64,000 nt of DNA from CAZTGB01 sp964612965 (GTDB taxonomy: Bacteria > Patescibacteriota > Microgenomatia > UBA8517): positions 1 to 64,000 of the forward strand of contig CAZTGB010000001.1 of assembly GCA_964612965.1 (NCBI GenBank), written 5' to 3'. The translations under genes were made by a program, and so were the position numbers. Under the pieces are notes generated by a model that searched no databases, was not told the origin of the DNA, and worked only from the letters and a program-made list of their open reading frames with translations. Positions 33,495-42,983 of this stretch are shown here, piece after piece. Every line of letters begins with the position of its first letter. The first letter of the stretch is position 1.

Positions 33495-35657
33495 ATGGAT
33501 CCACAATACGATCATTCGAAATATGAAGGTGATATTTATAAGCAAAGCTTGCAAACTTCTGAGCCAATGGAAAAAGTATATGAACACAACAAGTATGAAT
33601 CAGAAGTTTATAAACTCTGGGAAGATTCCGGAGCATTTACTCCTCAAGTTAAAAAGGACAAAAAACCTTTTACCATCATCATGCCTCCTCCAAATGCTAA
33701 CGACCCTCTTCATATTGGTCATGCAAGGTTTGTGGCTATTGAAGATGTCCTAATTAGATATCACAGGATGAAGGGGGAAGAAACTCTTTGGCTACCTGGA
33801 AGTGATCATGCCGGAATCGAAACCCAATATGTTTTTGAAAAGAAACTAAAAGAACAAGGAAAAAGCAGGTTCGACTTCGACAGAGATACCCTTTATAAAA
33901 TGATCTGGAACTACGTTCAAGATAATACTGGTCTAATGGAAATTCAGTTAAAAAAACTCGGAGCCTCATGCGACTGGACAAGAAATAAGTTTACCCTCGA
34001 TCCTGAAATAGTTAAGATCGTATACAAAACATTTAAAAAACTTCATGAGGACAACTTAATCTATCGGGGAGAAAGAATTGTTAACTATTGTCCAAGATGC
34101 GGAACTGCTTATTCACAACTTGAAGTAGATTATGTTGAACGCGATGATAATCTTTATTATCTAGATTACGGTAGCTTAACAATAGCTACGACCCGGCCAG
34201 AAACCATATTTGCAGATGTTGCTATTGCAGTTAATCCAGGAGACATTAGGTTTAAAAATTTAATAGGCAAAACCGCAAAAATACCTCTTCCGGTGAGTGG
34301 TAGCGAGACGATGGGCTTCGTTTACCGCGAAGTTCCGGTAATTAGTGATAATCATGTAGATGTCAGTTTTGGAACCGGAGCACTTAAGGTTACACCTGCG
34401 CATGATGCAGTCGACTTTGAGATCGGCCAGTCTCATAAGTTACCACTTATCGCAGTCATTGATGAAAAAGGAAGAATGACAGGCACACCTGAGAAGTATA
34501 TTGGCATGAAAGCTGAAGTTGCACGCGAAGAGGTGGTAAAAGATTTGGAAGAAAAAGGACTCCTTAAAAAGACTGAAAAAATACACCACACAATAGGAAC
34601 TTGTTACCGTGATCATGGAACCCTAGAACCCATGGTTTCTAAGCAGTGGTTCATTAAAGTTGAACCCCTGACCAAAAAAGCCCTAGAAGCTATCAAAAAC
34701 AAAAAAGTAGTGTTTGCAAGTAAAAAATACGAGAAAATAGCTATCCATTGGCTTAAAAACTTAAGAGACTGGAATATAAGCCGTCAAATTGTTTGGGGAA
34801 TAAGAATTCCAGCATATAGGTGTGGGGGGTGCCTAGAGTGGACAATTACAGAAGGAGAAACTCCTACTAAATGCCCAAGTTGCAAACATACAAAACTTAC
34901 CCAAGATCCTGATACCTTTGATACCTGGTTTTCCTCGGGCCAGTGGCCATTTGCAACATTAAAAACAACAAAGAAGGATGATTTTGAATATTTCTATCCC
35001 ACAAGTGTAATGGAAACAGCGTATGACATTCTCCCCTTCTGGGTAATAAGAATGATAATGCTTGGAATCTATGGAGCAGAAGATATTCCATTCAGACAAG
35101 TTCTAATTCACGGTCTAGTCCGAGACAAAAACGGGGTAAAGATAAGTAAAAGCAAAGGTAATGTAATTAACCCAATTGAAATGGCAGAAAAATATGGAGC
35201 AGATGCACTACGAATGGGGCTTCTCTGGGGAGCGCTTATTGAAAACGACGTGGCACTCTCAGAAGAAAATATCAATGCTCAAAGAAAATTCTCAAATAAA
35301 ATCTGGAATGCATCGAGGTTTGTTCTTGAACATTTGGAGGATAGTAACAAAAAAGGAGAAAGCGACTCCGAGCTTAAGAAGGAACTAAAAGAGATAATTA
35401 AAACAACAACTAAATATCTAGAAAAAATGCAGTTAAGCCAGGCGGTTGAAGTTCTATATGCATGGTTCTGGAATGAGTACGCAAATAAGTATATTGAGTT
35501 AGCAAAGGAAGGAAAAATAAGTAAAAATGTAATGCTTGAAGCTCTTGAAATAAATCTTAAACTTCTTCATCCTTTCATACCTTTTGTAACCGAGAAGATA
35601 TGGGAATTAATTGGAAAGAAAAGCCTTCTAATTACTTCAAGTTGGCCAAAAATCTAA
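33495..35657 (+). CDS. valS: Valyl-tRNA synthetase
   Basis: 720 aa, shorter than most ValRS. HIGH is in PLHIGHARFVAIE, GSDHAGIETQ is the valine-type motif, and KMSKS is KISKSKGNVIN. Two Cys clusters, YCPRCG and CGGC...CPSC, suggest zinc sites; DTWFSSGQWPF is the ValRS signature. The first ~50 residues look duplicated: YDHSKYEGDIYK then YEHNKYESEVYKLWE. The ATG at 33567 (MEKVYEHN) would remove the extra copy, but the T-box leader is placed for 33495. Confidence 0.95.
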   Translation: MDPQYDHSKYEGDIYKQSLQTSEPMEKVYEHNKYESEVYKLWEDSGAFTPQVKKDKKPFTIIMPPPNANDPLHIGHARFVAIEDVLIRYHRMKGEETLWLPGSDHAGIETQYVFEKKLKEQGKSRFDFDRDTLYKMIWNYVQDNTGLMEIQLKKLGASCDWTRNKFTLDPEIVKIVYKTFKKLHEDNLIYRGERIVNYCPRCGTAYSQLEVDYVERDDNLYYLDYGSLTIATTRPETIFADVAIAVNPGDIRFKNLIGKTAKIPLPVSGSETMGFVYREVPVISDNHVDVSFGTGALKVTPAHDAVDFEIGQSHKLPLIAVIDEKGRMTGTPEKYIGMKAEVAREEVVKDLEEKGLLKKTEKIHHTIGTCYRDHGTLEPMVSKQWFIKVEPLTKKALEAIKNKKVVFASKKYEKIAIHWLKNLRDWNISRQIVWGIRIPAYRCGGCLEWTITEGETPTKCPSCKHTKLTQDPDTFDTWFSSGQWPFATLKTTKKDDFEYFYPTSVMETAYDILPFWVIRMIMLGIYGAEDIPFRQVLIHGLVRDKNGVKISKSKGNVINPIEMAEKYGADALRMGLLWGALIENDVALSEENINAQRKFSNKIWNASRFVLEHLEDSNKKGESDSELKKELKEIIKTTTKYLEKMQLSQAVEVLYAWFWNEYANKYIELAKEGKISKNVMLEALEINLKLLHPFIPFVTEKIWELIGKKSLLITSSWPKI

Positions 35658-36088
35658 TATGTAGGAGCCGTTGTCGGCGAAGCTTTCGGAGAAATCTTTG
35701 GGCTAGAGGGAGCAGTAGAATTTGATGTGGCAGAAGCAGTTGCTGTAGTAAGTGAAACTTCGGATGGGGTAATCATTGGAGTAGATTTTAAAGTTGGTGT
35801 TTCTTCTGGAGTTGGAGTTTCAACCGACACACTTCTCAGGAAACTATCTTTATTCAAATAAAGTACTAAAGCCAAAACTGAAAGTATTAAAAATGCAATT
35901 GCTATCCCCAAAGGGGATTTATTCTTCTTTGGAACTTCATGCATTGATGTTTGAACTTCAGGACTTGAGGTAGTTGACTGAATTTGAGAGGTAGTTGCTT
36001 GAGCTTCTCGTGTCAGATCTTGTAAATCCTGCTCAAGTTTCTGAAGATTTGGATTTTCAGTTTGAGGTTGCGAATTATCAGGATTCAT
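35654..36088 (-). CDS. Single-pass membrane protein with Ser/Thr/Pro-rich exterior
   Basis: About 144 aa: a Gln/Ser-rich cytoplasmic part, one helix (GIAIAFLILSVLALVLYL), then a low-complexity Ser/Thr/Pro/Ala tail. No family recognised. The ATG at 36088 is 20 nt from the divergent gene. It converges with valS, overlapping its stop by 4 nt. Confidence 0.65.
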   Translation of the reverse strand: MNPDNSQPQTENPNLQKLEQDLQDLTREAQATTSQIQSTTSSPEVQTSMHEVPKKNKSPLGIAIAFLILSVLALVLYLNKDSFLRSVSVETPTPEETPTLKSTPMITPSEVSLTTATASATSNSTAPSSPKISPKASPTTAPTY

Positions 36089-36100
36089 ACTAAATTTAGT
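36089..36100. promoter_or_regulatory. Palindrome between divergent starts
   Basis: A perfect 12-bp palindrome ACTAAATTTAGT fills most of the 19-nt gap between the ATG codons at 36088 (minus) and 36108 (plus). It may be an operator or overlapping -10 elements. Confidence 0.35.
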
Positions 36101-36107
36101 GTACAAC

Positions 36108-36374
36108 ATGTCTGCCCAAAAGTTAAATAGAAGTCATTTTAAGCTAATACTTTATGTTGGTGTTATTTTTTTGCTAGTTCTTGCAGCCTCAAATATAAAT
36201 AGCTATTTAGAGCCTCAGAAAGTTTTGGGAGCTGAAATTGAAGTTAAGGATAATGACATTGATTTCTGGGAAGCTTTTCTCACTAAAAATCCCGACTATA
36301 TACCAGGTTGGATTGAACTTGGAGATTTTGAGAAAATTAAGCAGATTGACCCGAATTATTTTCTTCAGCCTTAG
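36108..36374 (+). CDS. Short membrane-anchored protein
   Basis: About 88 aa: one N-terminal membrane helix (LILYVGVIFLLVLAASNI) and a soluble segment (DFWEAFLTKNPDYIPGWIEL) reminiscent of a single TPR-like hairpin. No family assigned. The 3' end overlaps the converging rplY gene by 38 nt. Confidence 0.6.
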   Translation: MSAQKLNRSHFKLILYVGVIFLLVLAASNINSYLEPQKVLGAEIEVKDNDIDFWEAFLTKNPDYIPGWIELGDFEKIKQIDPNYFLQP

Positions 36375-37032
36375 GTGTTTCTGATCCTTCTGTTGGTGTT
36401 TGTCCCTCAGTTGTGGTAGTTCCCTCCGCTGGAACTTCCCCTTCTGCAGGAGTTGGAACTTCAATAACTTCTTCTTTTTGAGGCGGTTCAACCTTAACAA
36501 TGATAGCTTCCGCATCTGTTTTAATATCAACTTTAGATCTATCTATTTTTAGATCTGAAACTTTAATAGCTTGGTCTACCTCAATTAACTCACTCTTATC
36601 TATTTCAAACTTTTCAGGAAGATCGGTTGGTAAAGCCTCAACTTCGATTTCATTTAGTTGTTGAACAACGGTTCCCAATGCTTGCTTCTCTGCTGGTGAC
36701 TCTCCAATAATTTCAACTGGTACATTAGCCGTTACTTTCTCCTTAAGATCTACCTGAAGAAAGTCAACGTGAAGTGGTTCATCTGTAATAGGGTGAACCT
36801 GAATATTGTGAACAAGAACTGGACGACTCTCGCTTCCCACTTTAAGGTCAACTAATCCGGTCTCCCCAACTTCTTTGTATAACTCCTGAAATTCTTTGAT
36901 AGAAACCTGAACTGAAGCTGATTTGATTTTCTTTCCAAAAATATTTGCAGGAAGAACTCCTTGTTTTCTTAAACCTTTTACTTTACGGCCTGATACTTTT
37001 CGCTCTTCTGTTTTTAGTGTGTGTTTGTCCAT
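36337..37032 (-). CDS. rplY: Ribosomal protein L25, CTC form
   Basis: About 231 aa, the long general-stress (Ctc/TL5) form binding 5S rRNA. The L25 domain contains RKVKGLRKQGVLPANIFGKK and HPITDEPLHVDFLQ; the second beta-barrel domain includes VNVPVEIIGESPA-like VTANVPVEIIGE. The C-terminus is an acidic, Pro/Glu/Thr-rich tail. Its ATG at 37032 shares one base with the stop of the DUF4012 gene (TAATG), so the two are coupled. Confidence 0.95.
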   Translation of the reverse strand: MDKHTLKTEERKVSGRKVKGLRKQGVLPANIFGKKIKSASVQVSIKEFQELYKEVGETGLVDLKVGSESRPVLVHNIQVHPITDEPLHVDFLQVDLKEKVTANVPVEIIGESPAEKQALGTVVQQLNEIEVEALPTDLPEKFEIDKSELIEVDQAIKVSDLKIDRSKVDIKTDAEAIIVKVEPPQKEEVIEVPTPAEGEVPAEGTTTTEGQTPTEGSETPKAEENNSGQSA

Positions 37033-39602
37033 TATTTGTCCTTTGGCCATGAAACTTTAGTTAGAAAGTCCTGACTCAAGTTCGTATTATAGCTATAAGT
37101 CTTGTTAGGCGCAAGGATAGAAACATTAAGCGGGTCGCGCTCCCCCGTCCCCGCCTGCTTTCTAAAGTATATTCCATAGCTCTCAAATTTATCTCTAGGG
37201 GTACTCCATGAGATTGTTATATCCTTGGTTTCACCTCCCAAAACTTCTTCTAAAAATCCTATCTCTTTCCTTCCTTTCGCCTCCGTTATTTCATAATTAC
37301 CCTTAACTATTGCGTCTTGCGGAACAAGCAATCGAATATATGTTTTGTAGCGACCTGAAGGACCTAAGTCTGGATTTGCTGAATTTCTCAATCTAAGCGT
37401 TAATTCTCGTCTTACCTCATTAGGAGTAATTTGTACTTTTAAGGAATGTTCTCTTTCTATAAAGTAATTGGCTTTATTAACTCCTACATTTGCCTCAACT
37501 ACGCTAATAAAATCCGGGTAACAAGTATCCCCACAGGTGGGAGTTTTTACTTCCCCGCTCCATCCCAGTGTTGATGCTGAATCTTGAACATCTTGATCGT
37601 GTAAGAATATCTGAATATGTCTTTCCTCAAGATCCTTATAAAACTCTTTCAAAACTAAAGCTTTCTTACCCGATGACAAATTTGAAACTTCAGTAACTAA
37701 ATTTCTAGAAAGGGCTGTAAGAAAACTTGCTTTTTTATGTGTTCCTGAAAAAACATTTTCGTGAACCTCTTCTTGCGTCTTTTCATATAAATTATCGCTT
37801 GTTACATCTATATCGTAATCCGCTAAGTAAATAGGGCCTGTGTGGGCAACCATACTTTTAACAGGTTCTAAATCAAGTGAAATTACACCGTCAACTTTTT
37901 TGTCTATTTCTTTGTCTAAAAACCATTCGGCACGTCGTGCTGAAGTTGGAAAGTCCGGATCCCAGTTAGAATCTCTCAAAAACCAATTAGCCTCTCCTAA
38001 GTAATCTCTAATAGGACTTGGGGGTTCTATGTGCCCTTTTAGTTGTCCATCTGCTGAGTAAACATCTGAAAGTGTAAAGTCGCTCATTCTCCCTCCTTCA
38101 AAAGTTAAAAGTCCAAAAGAACCGATAAACCCTCCAGTCGGCCTTAGCTCCATATTGTTTTGGAAAAGGACTAAGTATGTCTTTCTCTCGTCCTTTCCCA
38201 AGATAGAAGGTAGCCCACTAACCATTCTCCCTCCTTCAAAAGTTAATCGTTTAATTTTTTCAAAGTCTACTTTTTTAAGTAATTCGTTTGCTAACAATGT
38301 GTTTTTATTTTCTAGTCCGTTAGTTTCAATTTGAATTTCTGATACTCCTTTATATATCGAGTCAAGTTGAGTTTTAATTTCACGAACTGGTAACTCTGGA
38401 TCATATATTTCATTGCCCAATGCGCGATCAAAAAGGTATCTAGCATTATCAACAATGTAAATCGCAGAAAGACCCATTCCTGATAGTTTTTCTGTTAAGG
38501 TTAGCGCAAAAAAACTTTCCCTATAAATAGCTCCCACTAATGGTGTTTGTTTTAATACTCTGCTTTCAGTACGACCAACTATTGAAGGGGTTTTTGAAAG
38601 AAGTAAAAGGTTTCTTGACATGTCACTGTTGCCTTTTAAGTAACTTTTGGATGAGAAATAAAATAGACTCCCCACAATCATTAAACATAGATAAGGAAAC
38701 ATAAGAATTGGGGTTAATACAAGTAAAACTACTTTTAACCTTTTAAGATATGGGTTGGGGGCTCTATTTACTGGATCTGTTTTATCTCTTTGTTCTTTTT
38801 TCTCAACTTTCCTTTCTACAATCTTTTGAGTTTTTACACCAAATTTTGAAATCCAAAGGAAAGTTTCTCGAAACCCGTAGACAAAATTCGTAGATATAAA
38901 TTTTTTCTCATAACCCCTTGGAATGTTTCTTACAGATAAGTTGCTATCATATGTAGCCGTTAGGTCAGGAATTGCTTTTTTAATTTCGTTCCAAAGAGTC
39001 GGCCCCGAAACTTGAGTCCCTAGAAGAAAAATTTCGCGTCCATATGGTCCAAAGGAAAAAATCCATTTTGACAAGTTCTTGGCCAAATCAGGAACAAAAA
39101 TTGGATAGAAAACCTCACCTACCCCTAAAGTTATATTTCTATTTTGAATAGCTTCACTTAATATTTCATTTATTCGAGAAGTGCCACTTAAGTCGATTCG
39201 AGAACCAATAAGGTCTCCAACATAAACAACGGCTAAATTATTGTTAATTGCAAGAGATGAGGAGTCAGTCAAGCTAAATTCTTCAGACAAAAAGATTGAA
39301 AGAGTCTTAACATTTTTAAATGTTGAATTAAGGTAGATACTATTAAAATGAGTAAATGGATTCTCTTTGTTTTTTCTTTTGTTAATGAATACTGCATACC
39401 CAACTTGAGGAAAACTCCCAAAATCTTCTTCATCAAAAAAACCAAGATTAGAATTTTTCGGTATGTGGGAAGTCCCATCCAACCAGGCTTTTTTATTTGT
39501 TGAAAAAACTGCAACCCTTGTTAATTTTGAAAGTAAATTTTCAACTAAGGATATTGCAAGAAAATTAGAATCTGAAAAAAGAGCTATTAAAGGTTTCTCC
39601 AT
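37032..39602 (-). CDS. DUF4012 membrane protein with Rossmann-like N-terminal region
   Basis: 856 aa. The N-terminal ~250 residues look like a degenerate nucleotide-binding/SDR-like fold (MEKPLIALFSDSNFLAISLV; YVGDLIGSRIDLSG) with no clear glycine motif. A membrane helix (VVLLVLTPILMFPYLCLMIV) follows, then the DUF4012 domain: LVLFQNNMELRPTGGFIGSF, FLRDSNWDPDFPTSARRAEW and DGVISLDLEPVK. DUF4012 proteins are surface-exposed and common in Patescibacteria and Actinobacteria. Function unknown. The SD-like GGGGGGAG lies just upstream, and the gene is coupled to rplY. Confidence 0.85.
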   Translation of the reverse strand: MEKPLIALFSDSNFLAISLVENLLSKLTRVAVFSTNKKAWLDGTSHIPKNSNLGFFDEEDFGSFPQVGYAVFINKRKNKENPFTHFNSIYLNSTFKNVKTLSIFLSEEFSLTDSSSLAINNNLAVVYVGDLIGSRIDLSGTSRINEILSEAIQNRNITLGVGEVFYPIFVPDLAKNLSKWIFSFGPYGREIFLLGTQVSGPTLWNEIKKAIPDLTATYDSNLSVRNIPRGYEKKFISTNFVYGFRETFLWISKFGVKTQKIVERKVEKKEQRDKTDPVNRAPNPYLKRLKVVLLVLTPILMFPYLCLMIVGSLFYFSSKSYLKGNSDMSRNLLLLSKTPSIVGRTESRVLKQTPLVGAIYRESFFALTLTEKLSGMGLSAIYIVDNARYLFDRALGNEIYDPELPVREIKTQLDSIYKGVSEIQIETNGLENKNTLLANELLKKVDFEKIKRLTFEGGRMVSGLPSILGKDERKTYLVLFQNNMELRPTGGFIGSFGLLTFEGGRMSDFTLSDVYSADGQLKGHIEPPSPIRDYLGEANWFLRDSNWDPDFPTSARRAEWFLDKEIDKKVDGVISLDLEPVKSMVAHTGPIYLADYDIDVTSDNLYEKTQEEVHENVFSGTHKKASFLTALSRNLVTEVSNLSSGKKALVLKEFYKDLEERHIQIFLHDQDVQDSASTLGWSGEVKTPTCGDTCYPDFISVVEANVGVNKANYFIEREHSLKVQITPNEVRRELTLRLRNSANPDLGPSGRYKTYIRLLVPQDAIVKGNYEITEAKGRKEIGFLEEVLGGETKDITISWSTPRDKFESYGIYFRKQAGTGERDPLNVSILAPNKTYSYNTNLSQDFLTKVSWPKDK

Positions 39603-39752
39603 TCACATGCTCCCCCCTTTCCCCGCAAATAAAAAATTTTTTTGGTAGATAAATTTTTTCGGGCCGTCTTGGGCGATATTTTCGCATATGAAATTTTCAT
39701 GGCAATTTGAATTGAATTTTTCTATCTTTAGAATACCACAAAGAAGAAGTTC

Positions 39753-40181
39753 CTACCTGCGAAAATTATTATCCAACTCTTCGTTAACAAGTCCGTCAGA
39801 TATTTTATTTTTGTTTCTCAATACATGAACAAAAGAAATCTTAAGCGGGATTCTTGATAATAAATTCTTCACTTGTTTATACAACATTTGAAGAGTTGCC
39901 TCCTTAACCTTGTAAAATCCGTTAATTTGCTTAACTACAAGTTCTGAATCTAAATAAAAAACAGTTTTGTCTTGCTCCATAAAAATTCCCTTGTTCTCTA
40001 CCACCCAATTAAGAGCAAGGATTACTCCCTGATACTCAGCAAAGTTATTAGTAGTTTCCCCTAAGTACCTGGATTCCTTATAAAGAATCTCGTCTCCCTT
40101 TTGGACAACAAAGGCACAAGAAGCAGGCCCTGGGTTACCTCTTGCTCCTCCATCAGAAAATATTGATATTTGATTTCCCAT
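39753..40181 (-). CDS. Ribonuclease HI-like protein
   Basis: A 142-aa RNase H-fold enzyme of the RVT_3 type, expected to cleave RNA in RNA-DNA hybrids. The catalytic acidic residues are present: D in FSDGGARGNPGP, E in NNFAEYQG, D in YLDSELVVKQ and D in NKISDGLVNEEL. It is compact and lacks the basic hybrid-binding protrusion of E. coli RnhA. The start codon directly abuts the 24-nt repeated element also found before virB4 and the HEPN gene. Confidence 0.88.
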   Translation of the reverse strand: MGNQISIFSDGGARGNPGPASCAFVVQKGDEILYKESRYLGETTNNFAEYQGVILALNWVVENKGIFMEQDKTVFYLDSELVVKQINGFYKVKEATLQMLYKQVKNLLSRIPLKISFVHVLRNKNKISDGLVNEELDNNFRR

Positions 40182-40205
40182 GATATTCTAGCAAGCTTTG
40201 CTTTT
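40182..40205 (-). repeat. 24-nt start-codon-proximal repeat, copy 1
   Basis: Minus strand reads AAAAGCAAAGCTTG-CTAGAATATC then the ATG at 40181. It differs at two positions from the copies at 51540-51563 and 54290-54313. AAGC-AAA-GCTT can form a small hairpin. Confidence 0.7.
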
Positions 40206-40214
40206 GCCAGAGGC

Positions 40215-41393
40215 TTAAGCTCGCTTATTCTTTGATTCTAACTTTTTTTTGTTATTAAGGACAGCTCCAAACAATATAGACAACAAGAAGAAATTCTGTT
40301 GGAGAGTTAGAAAGTAATGATCAAAAACACTGATTATTAAAACTGGTAAAACAAACAAGGAAAACCTTCCTGAATAGATTCTATAAATCAAAATTAATAA
40401 TAAAAGTAAACCCACCAACCCCGCTTCAACCGTTACTAATAAAAATATATTGTGTACGGGCTGAAGATTTATATTCAAAATAGTAAATGTATTCAATCCT
40501 GTTCCAAAAAAGGGATTTTTAATAATTAACTCTTTAGCCAAGGTCGCTTGTTCCAATCTCTCTGCGATTTCTTGCGGGTAAGTATTTTTAATTGGAATAA
40601 AGGGAAGGATAAAACTAAAAACAACTAAGCAAACAGCTAATGATTTAAACAGTCTTTTTAACAGATCTTTATTGGTTTTAGAAATTATATAAAAAACTAA
40701 AGTCAAAAGAGCAGCTAAAAATGCAGAAAGAGAAAATGTAAGAACAAAGCAAAGTGAGGACAAAACCAAAGCTGTATTTATCAAAACACTTTTCTTGTTT
40801 AGTGAAAGAAGGTAAATAATTCCAATTAACAAAAAACCCGCCAAAGAGTTCGGATGAGAAAAACTAGAATAAGCACGTAAATATTCTTGTCCAAATAAAG
40901 TTTGTAAAGCTGCTCCTGGGGTATTTAAATTAAACACCCTCTCTCCTATTAGGTAAAATATTCCACCCAATGTCGACTCACTATTAAACTGTAAAATCCC
41001 AAGAGATGATATTAGGATTAAACTTAAGGATACAACTACAGAGAATGTCTCATTCTTAATTAATTTAAAATTATCGTAAATATATTTCGCAAAGAAAATA
41101 AATTCAAAAACTTTTAACCATCTCCAGAGACTGGCCCAAGGAGAGATTGAAATAAATATATTAATAAAAGCTATGGCCAGTATTCCAAATATGTAAACTG
41201 TTTTAACTTTCGTGCAATTAATGGCAATTAGGATTATTAAAAGTAAGTCAGTCAAATAAACAGTTGGCGCCAAATAATCAACTCTCACACCAAACACAAA
41301 TGCATATGATGGCCAGAAATGATACGCAAGCTGACTTGGAAGTAAAAAGATAAGAAAATAAAAAAGAATTTTTTCAAACTTGCCTAAATTCAT
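40215..41393 (-). CDS. O-antigen ligase/polymerase-like membrane protein
   Basis: 392 aa with about ten membrane helices. The Wzy_C-type hallmarks are SFSHPNSLAGFLLIG and NPFFGTGLNTFTI in the large external loop. Such proteins join or polymerise lipid-linked surface glycans, fitting the envelope-glycan genes at 12-18 kb. Substrate unknown. Located 12 nt after jag. Confidence 0.85.
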   Translation of the reverse strand: MNLGKFEKILFYFLIFLLPSQLAYHFWPSYAFVFGVRVDYLAPTVYLTDLLLIILIAINCTKVKTVYIFGILAIAFINIFISISPWASLWRWLKVFEFIFFAKYIYDNFKLIKNETFSVVVSLSLILISSLGILQFNSESTLGGIFYLIGERVFNLNTPGAALQTLFGQEYLRAYSSFSHPNSLAGFLLIGIIYLLSLNKKSVLINTALVLSSLCFVLTFSLSAFLAALLTLVFYIISKTNKDLLKRLFKSLAVCLVVFSFILPFIPIKNTYPQEIAERLEQATLAKELIIKNPFFGTGLNTFTILNINLQPVHNIFLLVTVEAGLVGLLLLLILIYRIYSGRFSLFVLPVLIISVFDHYFLTLQQNFFLLSILFGAVLNNKKKLESKNKRA

Positions 41394-41404
41394 TAAGAAT
41401 GATA

Positions 41405-41878
41405 TTACTTTACAACTGGAGTAACCACAAGATACCTATCAATCCCCTCCCCTACACTCTCGGTTTTAATTTCCTTATCCTCACTCAAGAACAAATGAAT
41501 TATTCTTCTTTGGCCTGGTTTCAAATTATAAAGAGACTGAGGCTCCCCCGTTTCCTTTGCACGTTGTGCAGTTGAGTCTGCTAGGTTTCTCAAATAGTCT
41601 TCCTCCTTTTCTCTATAATTCCCAACATTGACTAATACTCGCATCCATTCTCCTGTTTTTTGTTTAAGCATAATTCCAAGAACGGTTTGAATACTTGAAA
41701 GGGTCTCGCCTTTTCTTCCAATAAGAAGCCCCGTCTCATCACTTGCTTCAACGTTAACTGTGAATGCTTCATTCTCGCCATCCCAAGAAACCTCCAAGTT
41801 GGCTTTAGTCCCCATAAGAGAAAATAGCTCTTTGGCTATTTCTTCTAGTTCTTTTTGATTATCTTTTGCTTTTGTCAT
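41405..41878 (-). CDS. jag: Jag/KhpB RNA-binding protein
   Basis: A 157-aa KH-R3H protein, the SpoIIIJ-associated protein (Jag). The KH domain contains GLLIGRKGETLSSIQTVLGIM and the C-terminal R3H contains GQRRIIHLFLSEDKEI. It regulates cell division and wall synthesis through small RNAs in Gram-positives. It is a member of the classical rpmH-rnpA-yidD-yidC-jag cluster. Confidence 0.94.
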   Translation of the reverse strand: MTKAKDNQKELEEIAKELFSLMGTKANLEVSWDGENEAFTVNVEASDETGLLIGRKGETLSSIQTVLGIMLKQKTGEWMRVLVNVGNYREKEEDYLRNLADSTAQRAKETGEPQSLYNLKPGQRRIIHLFLSEDKEIKTESVGEGIDRYLVVTPVVK

Positions 41879-41929
41879 TATTATGCCTTTACTTCTTCTG
41901 CGATTTAGGATTTTACCAAACCTAAGTGT

Positions 41930-42739
41930 TTACGCCAAGTGGCGAAACTTATTCATAAAAGGGGTCAATCCTCCCCACCCCGAAGACATTACCTGTTGAA
42001 CAACGTTTACCACTGAGAATATTAACCAATAAAGGGCAAGTCCTGATGGAAAGCTCATTCCAAAAAATATAGTCATTAGTGGCATTGTATAAGTCATCGA
42101 CTGAGTCATGGCTACCTGCATGTCATCCTCCTTGGTTTTTGTTTTGTCGGCCAATTTCTTTTCTTCTCTAATGTATGGAGCCGTAATCTTAACCGACAAA
42201 AACTGAGCAACTGCAGCCAAAACTAAGAAAAGACCAGGAAGAGGAAATGGAATACCTGAAATGTTAAATTTGTCAGGTTTAGAAACATCAAAATATAAAA
42301 ATTTTGTGTTCAAAATATGATTTTGTTCAAGCTTAAGCGGAGAGTAAAGTAGATTATTAATTTTACTAACAGCTTCGCCATTTGAGGATAGGCTTGTCGT
42401 AAACACATTAAATAACGCAATCAAAATGATTATCTGGAGAATATAAGGAAGGCATCCGGCAGCTGGGTTAATTCCTTTTTGTTTATAGAGTTCGGCCTGA
42501 GCCTTAGAAAATCCTATCTTATCAGCCCCATATCTCTTTTTAAGTTTATCTACTTGCGGGCCCAAATCTTTAATCTTCTTCATTGAATCCATATAAGGCT
42601 TAGTTAGCGGTCGAAGTGCAAAAATAAGAGCAATACTAAATACAATTATTGCAACACCTAGGTTCTGTCCCAAAATGTCATAGAAAAAGAAAAGACCATT
42701 TGTTAAAGGCTGTGTAAGGAGTGTTGTAAAAATGTTCAT
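41930..42739 (-). CDS. yidC: YidC/Oxa1 membrane protein insertase
   Basis: About 269 aa, short YidC without the large periplasmic domain, as in Gram-positives. YGADKIGFSKAQAELYKQKGINPAAGCLP is the family core; several helices follow (VAMTQSMTYTMPLMTIFFG). The ATG at 42739 (MNIFTTLLTQP) leaves 16 nt after yidD and is preferred over 42793, which would overlap it. Inserts membrane proteins with or without Sec. Confidence 0.94.
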   Translation of the reverse strand: MNIFTTLLTQPLTNGLFFFYDILGQNLGVAIIVFSIALIFALRPLTKPYMDSMKKIKDLGPQVDKLKKRYGADKIGFSKAQAELYKQKGINPAAGCLPYILQIIILIALFNVFTTSLSSNGEAVSKINNLLYSPLKLEQNHILNTKFLYFDVSKPDKFNISGIPFPLPGLFLVLAAVAQFLSVKITAPYIREEKKLADKTKTKEDDMQVAMTQSMTYTMPLMTIFFGMSFPSGLALYWLIFSVVNVVQQVMSSGWGGLTPFMNKFRHLA

Positions 42740-42755
42740 AATTTTAATTTCAAGT

Positions 42756-42983
42756 CTATTTATTAGGTACTGGATCATAACCAGAATCACCAAAAGGGTG
42801 ACACTTTAAAAATCGCTTGAATCCTAAAGTTAACCCTTTTATCGCTCCAAACTTTTCAAGAGCCTCAATTGTATAGGTACTACAAGTTGGAGTAAAGCGG
42901 CATCCCTCACCGAATAGTAATCTAAGAATAGGGGAGAGGATTAGTTTGTAACTTTTTATTAAAAATATAAGTAAGGTTTTCAT
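42756..42983 (-). CDS. yidD: YidD membrane protein insertion efficiency factor
   Basis: A 75-aa YidD protein with the expected SYKLILSPILRL, GEGCRFTPTCSTYTIEA and KCHPFGDSGYDPVP signature. It acts with YidC. It overlaps rnpA by 4 nt and sits in the conserved rpmH-rnpA-yidD-yidC-jag order. Confidence 0.95.
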   Translation of the reverse strand: MKTLLIFLIKSYKLILSPILRLLFGEGCRFTPTCSTYTIEALEKFGAIKGLTLGFKRFLKCHPFGDSGYDPVPNK

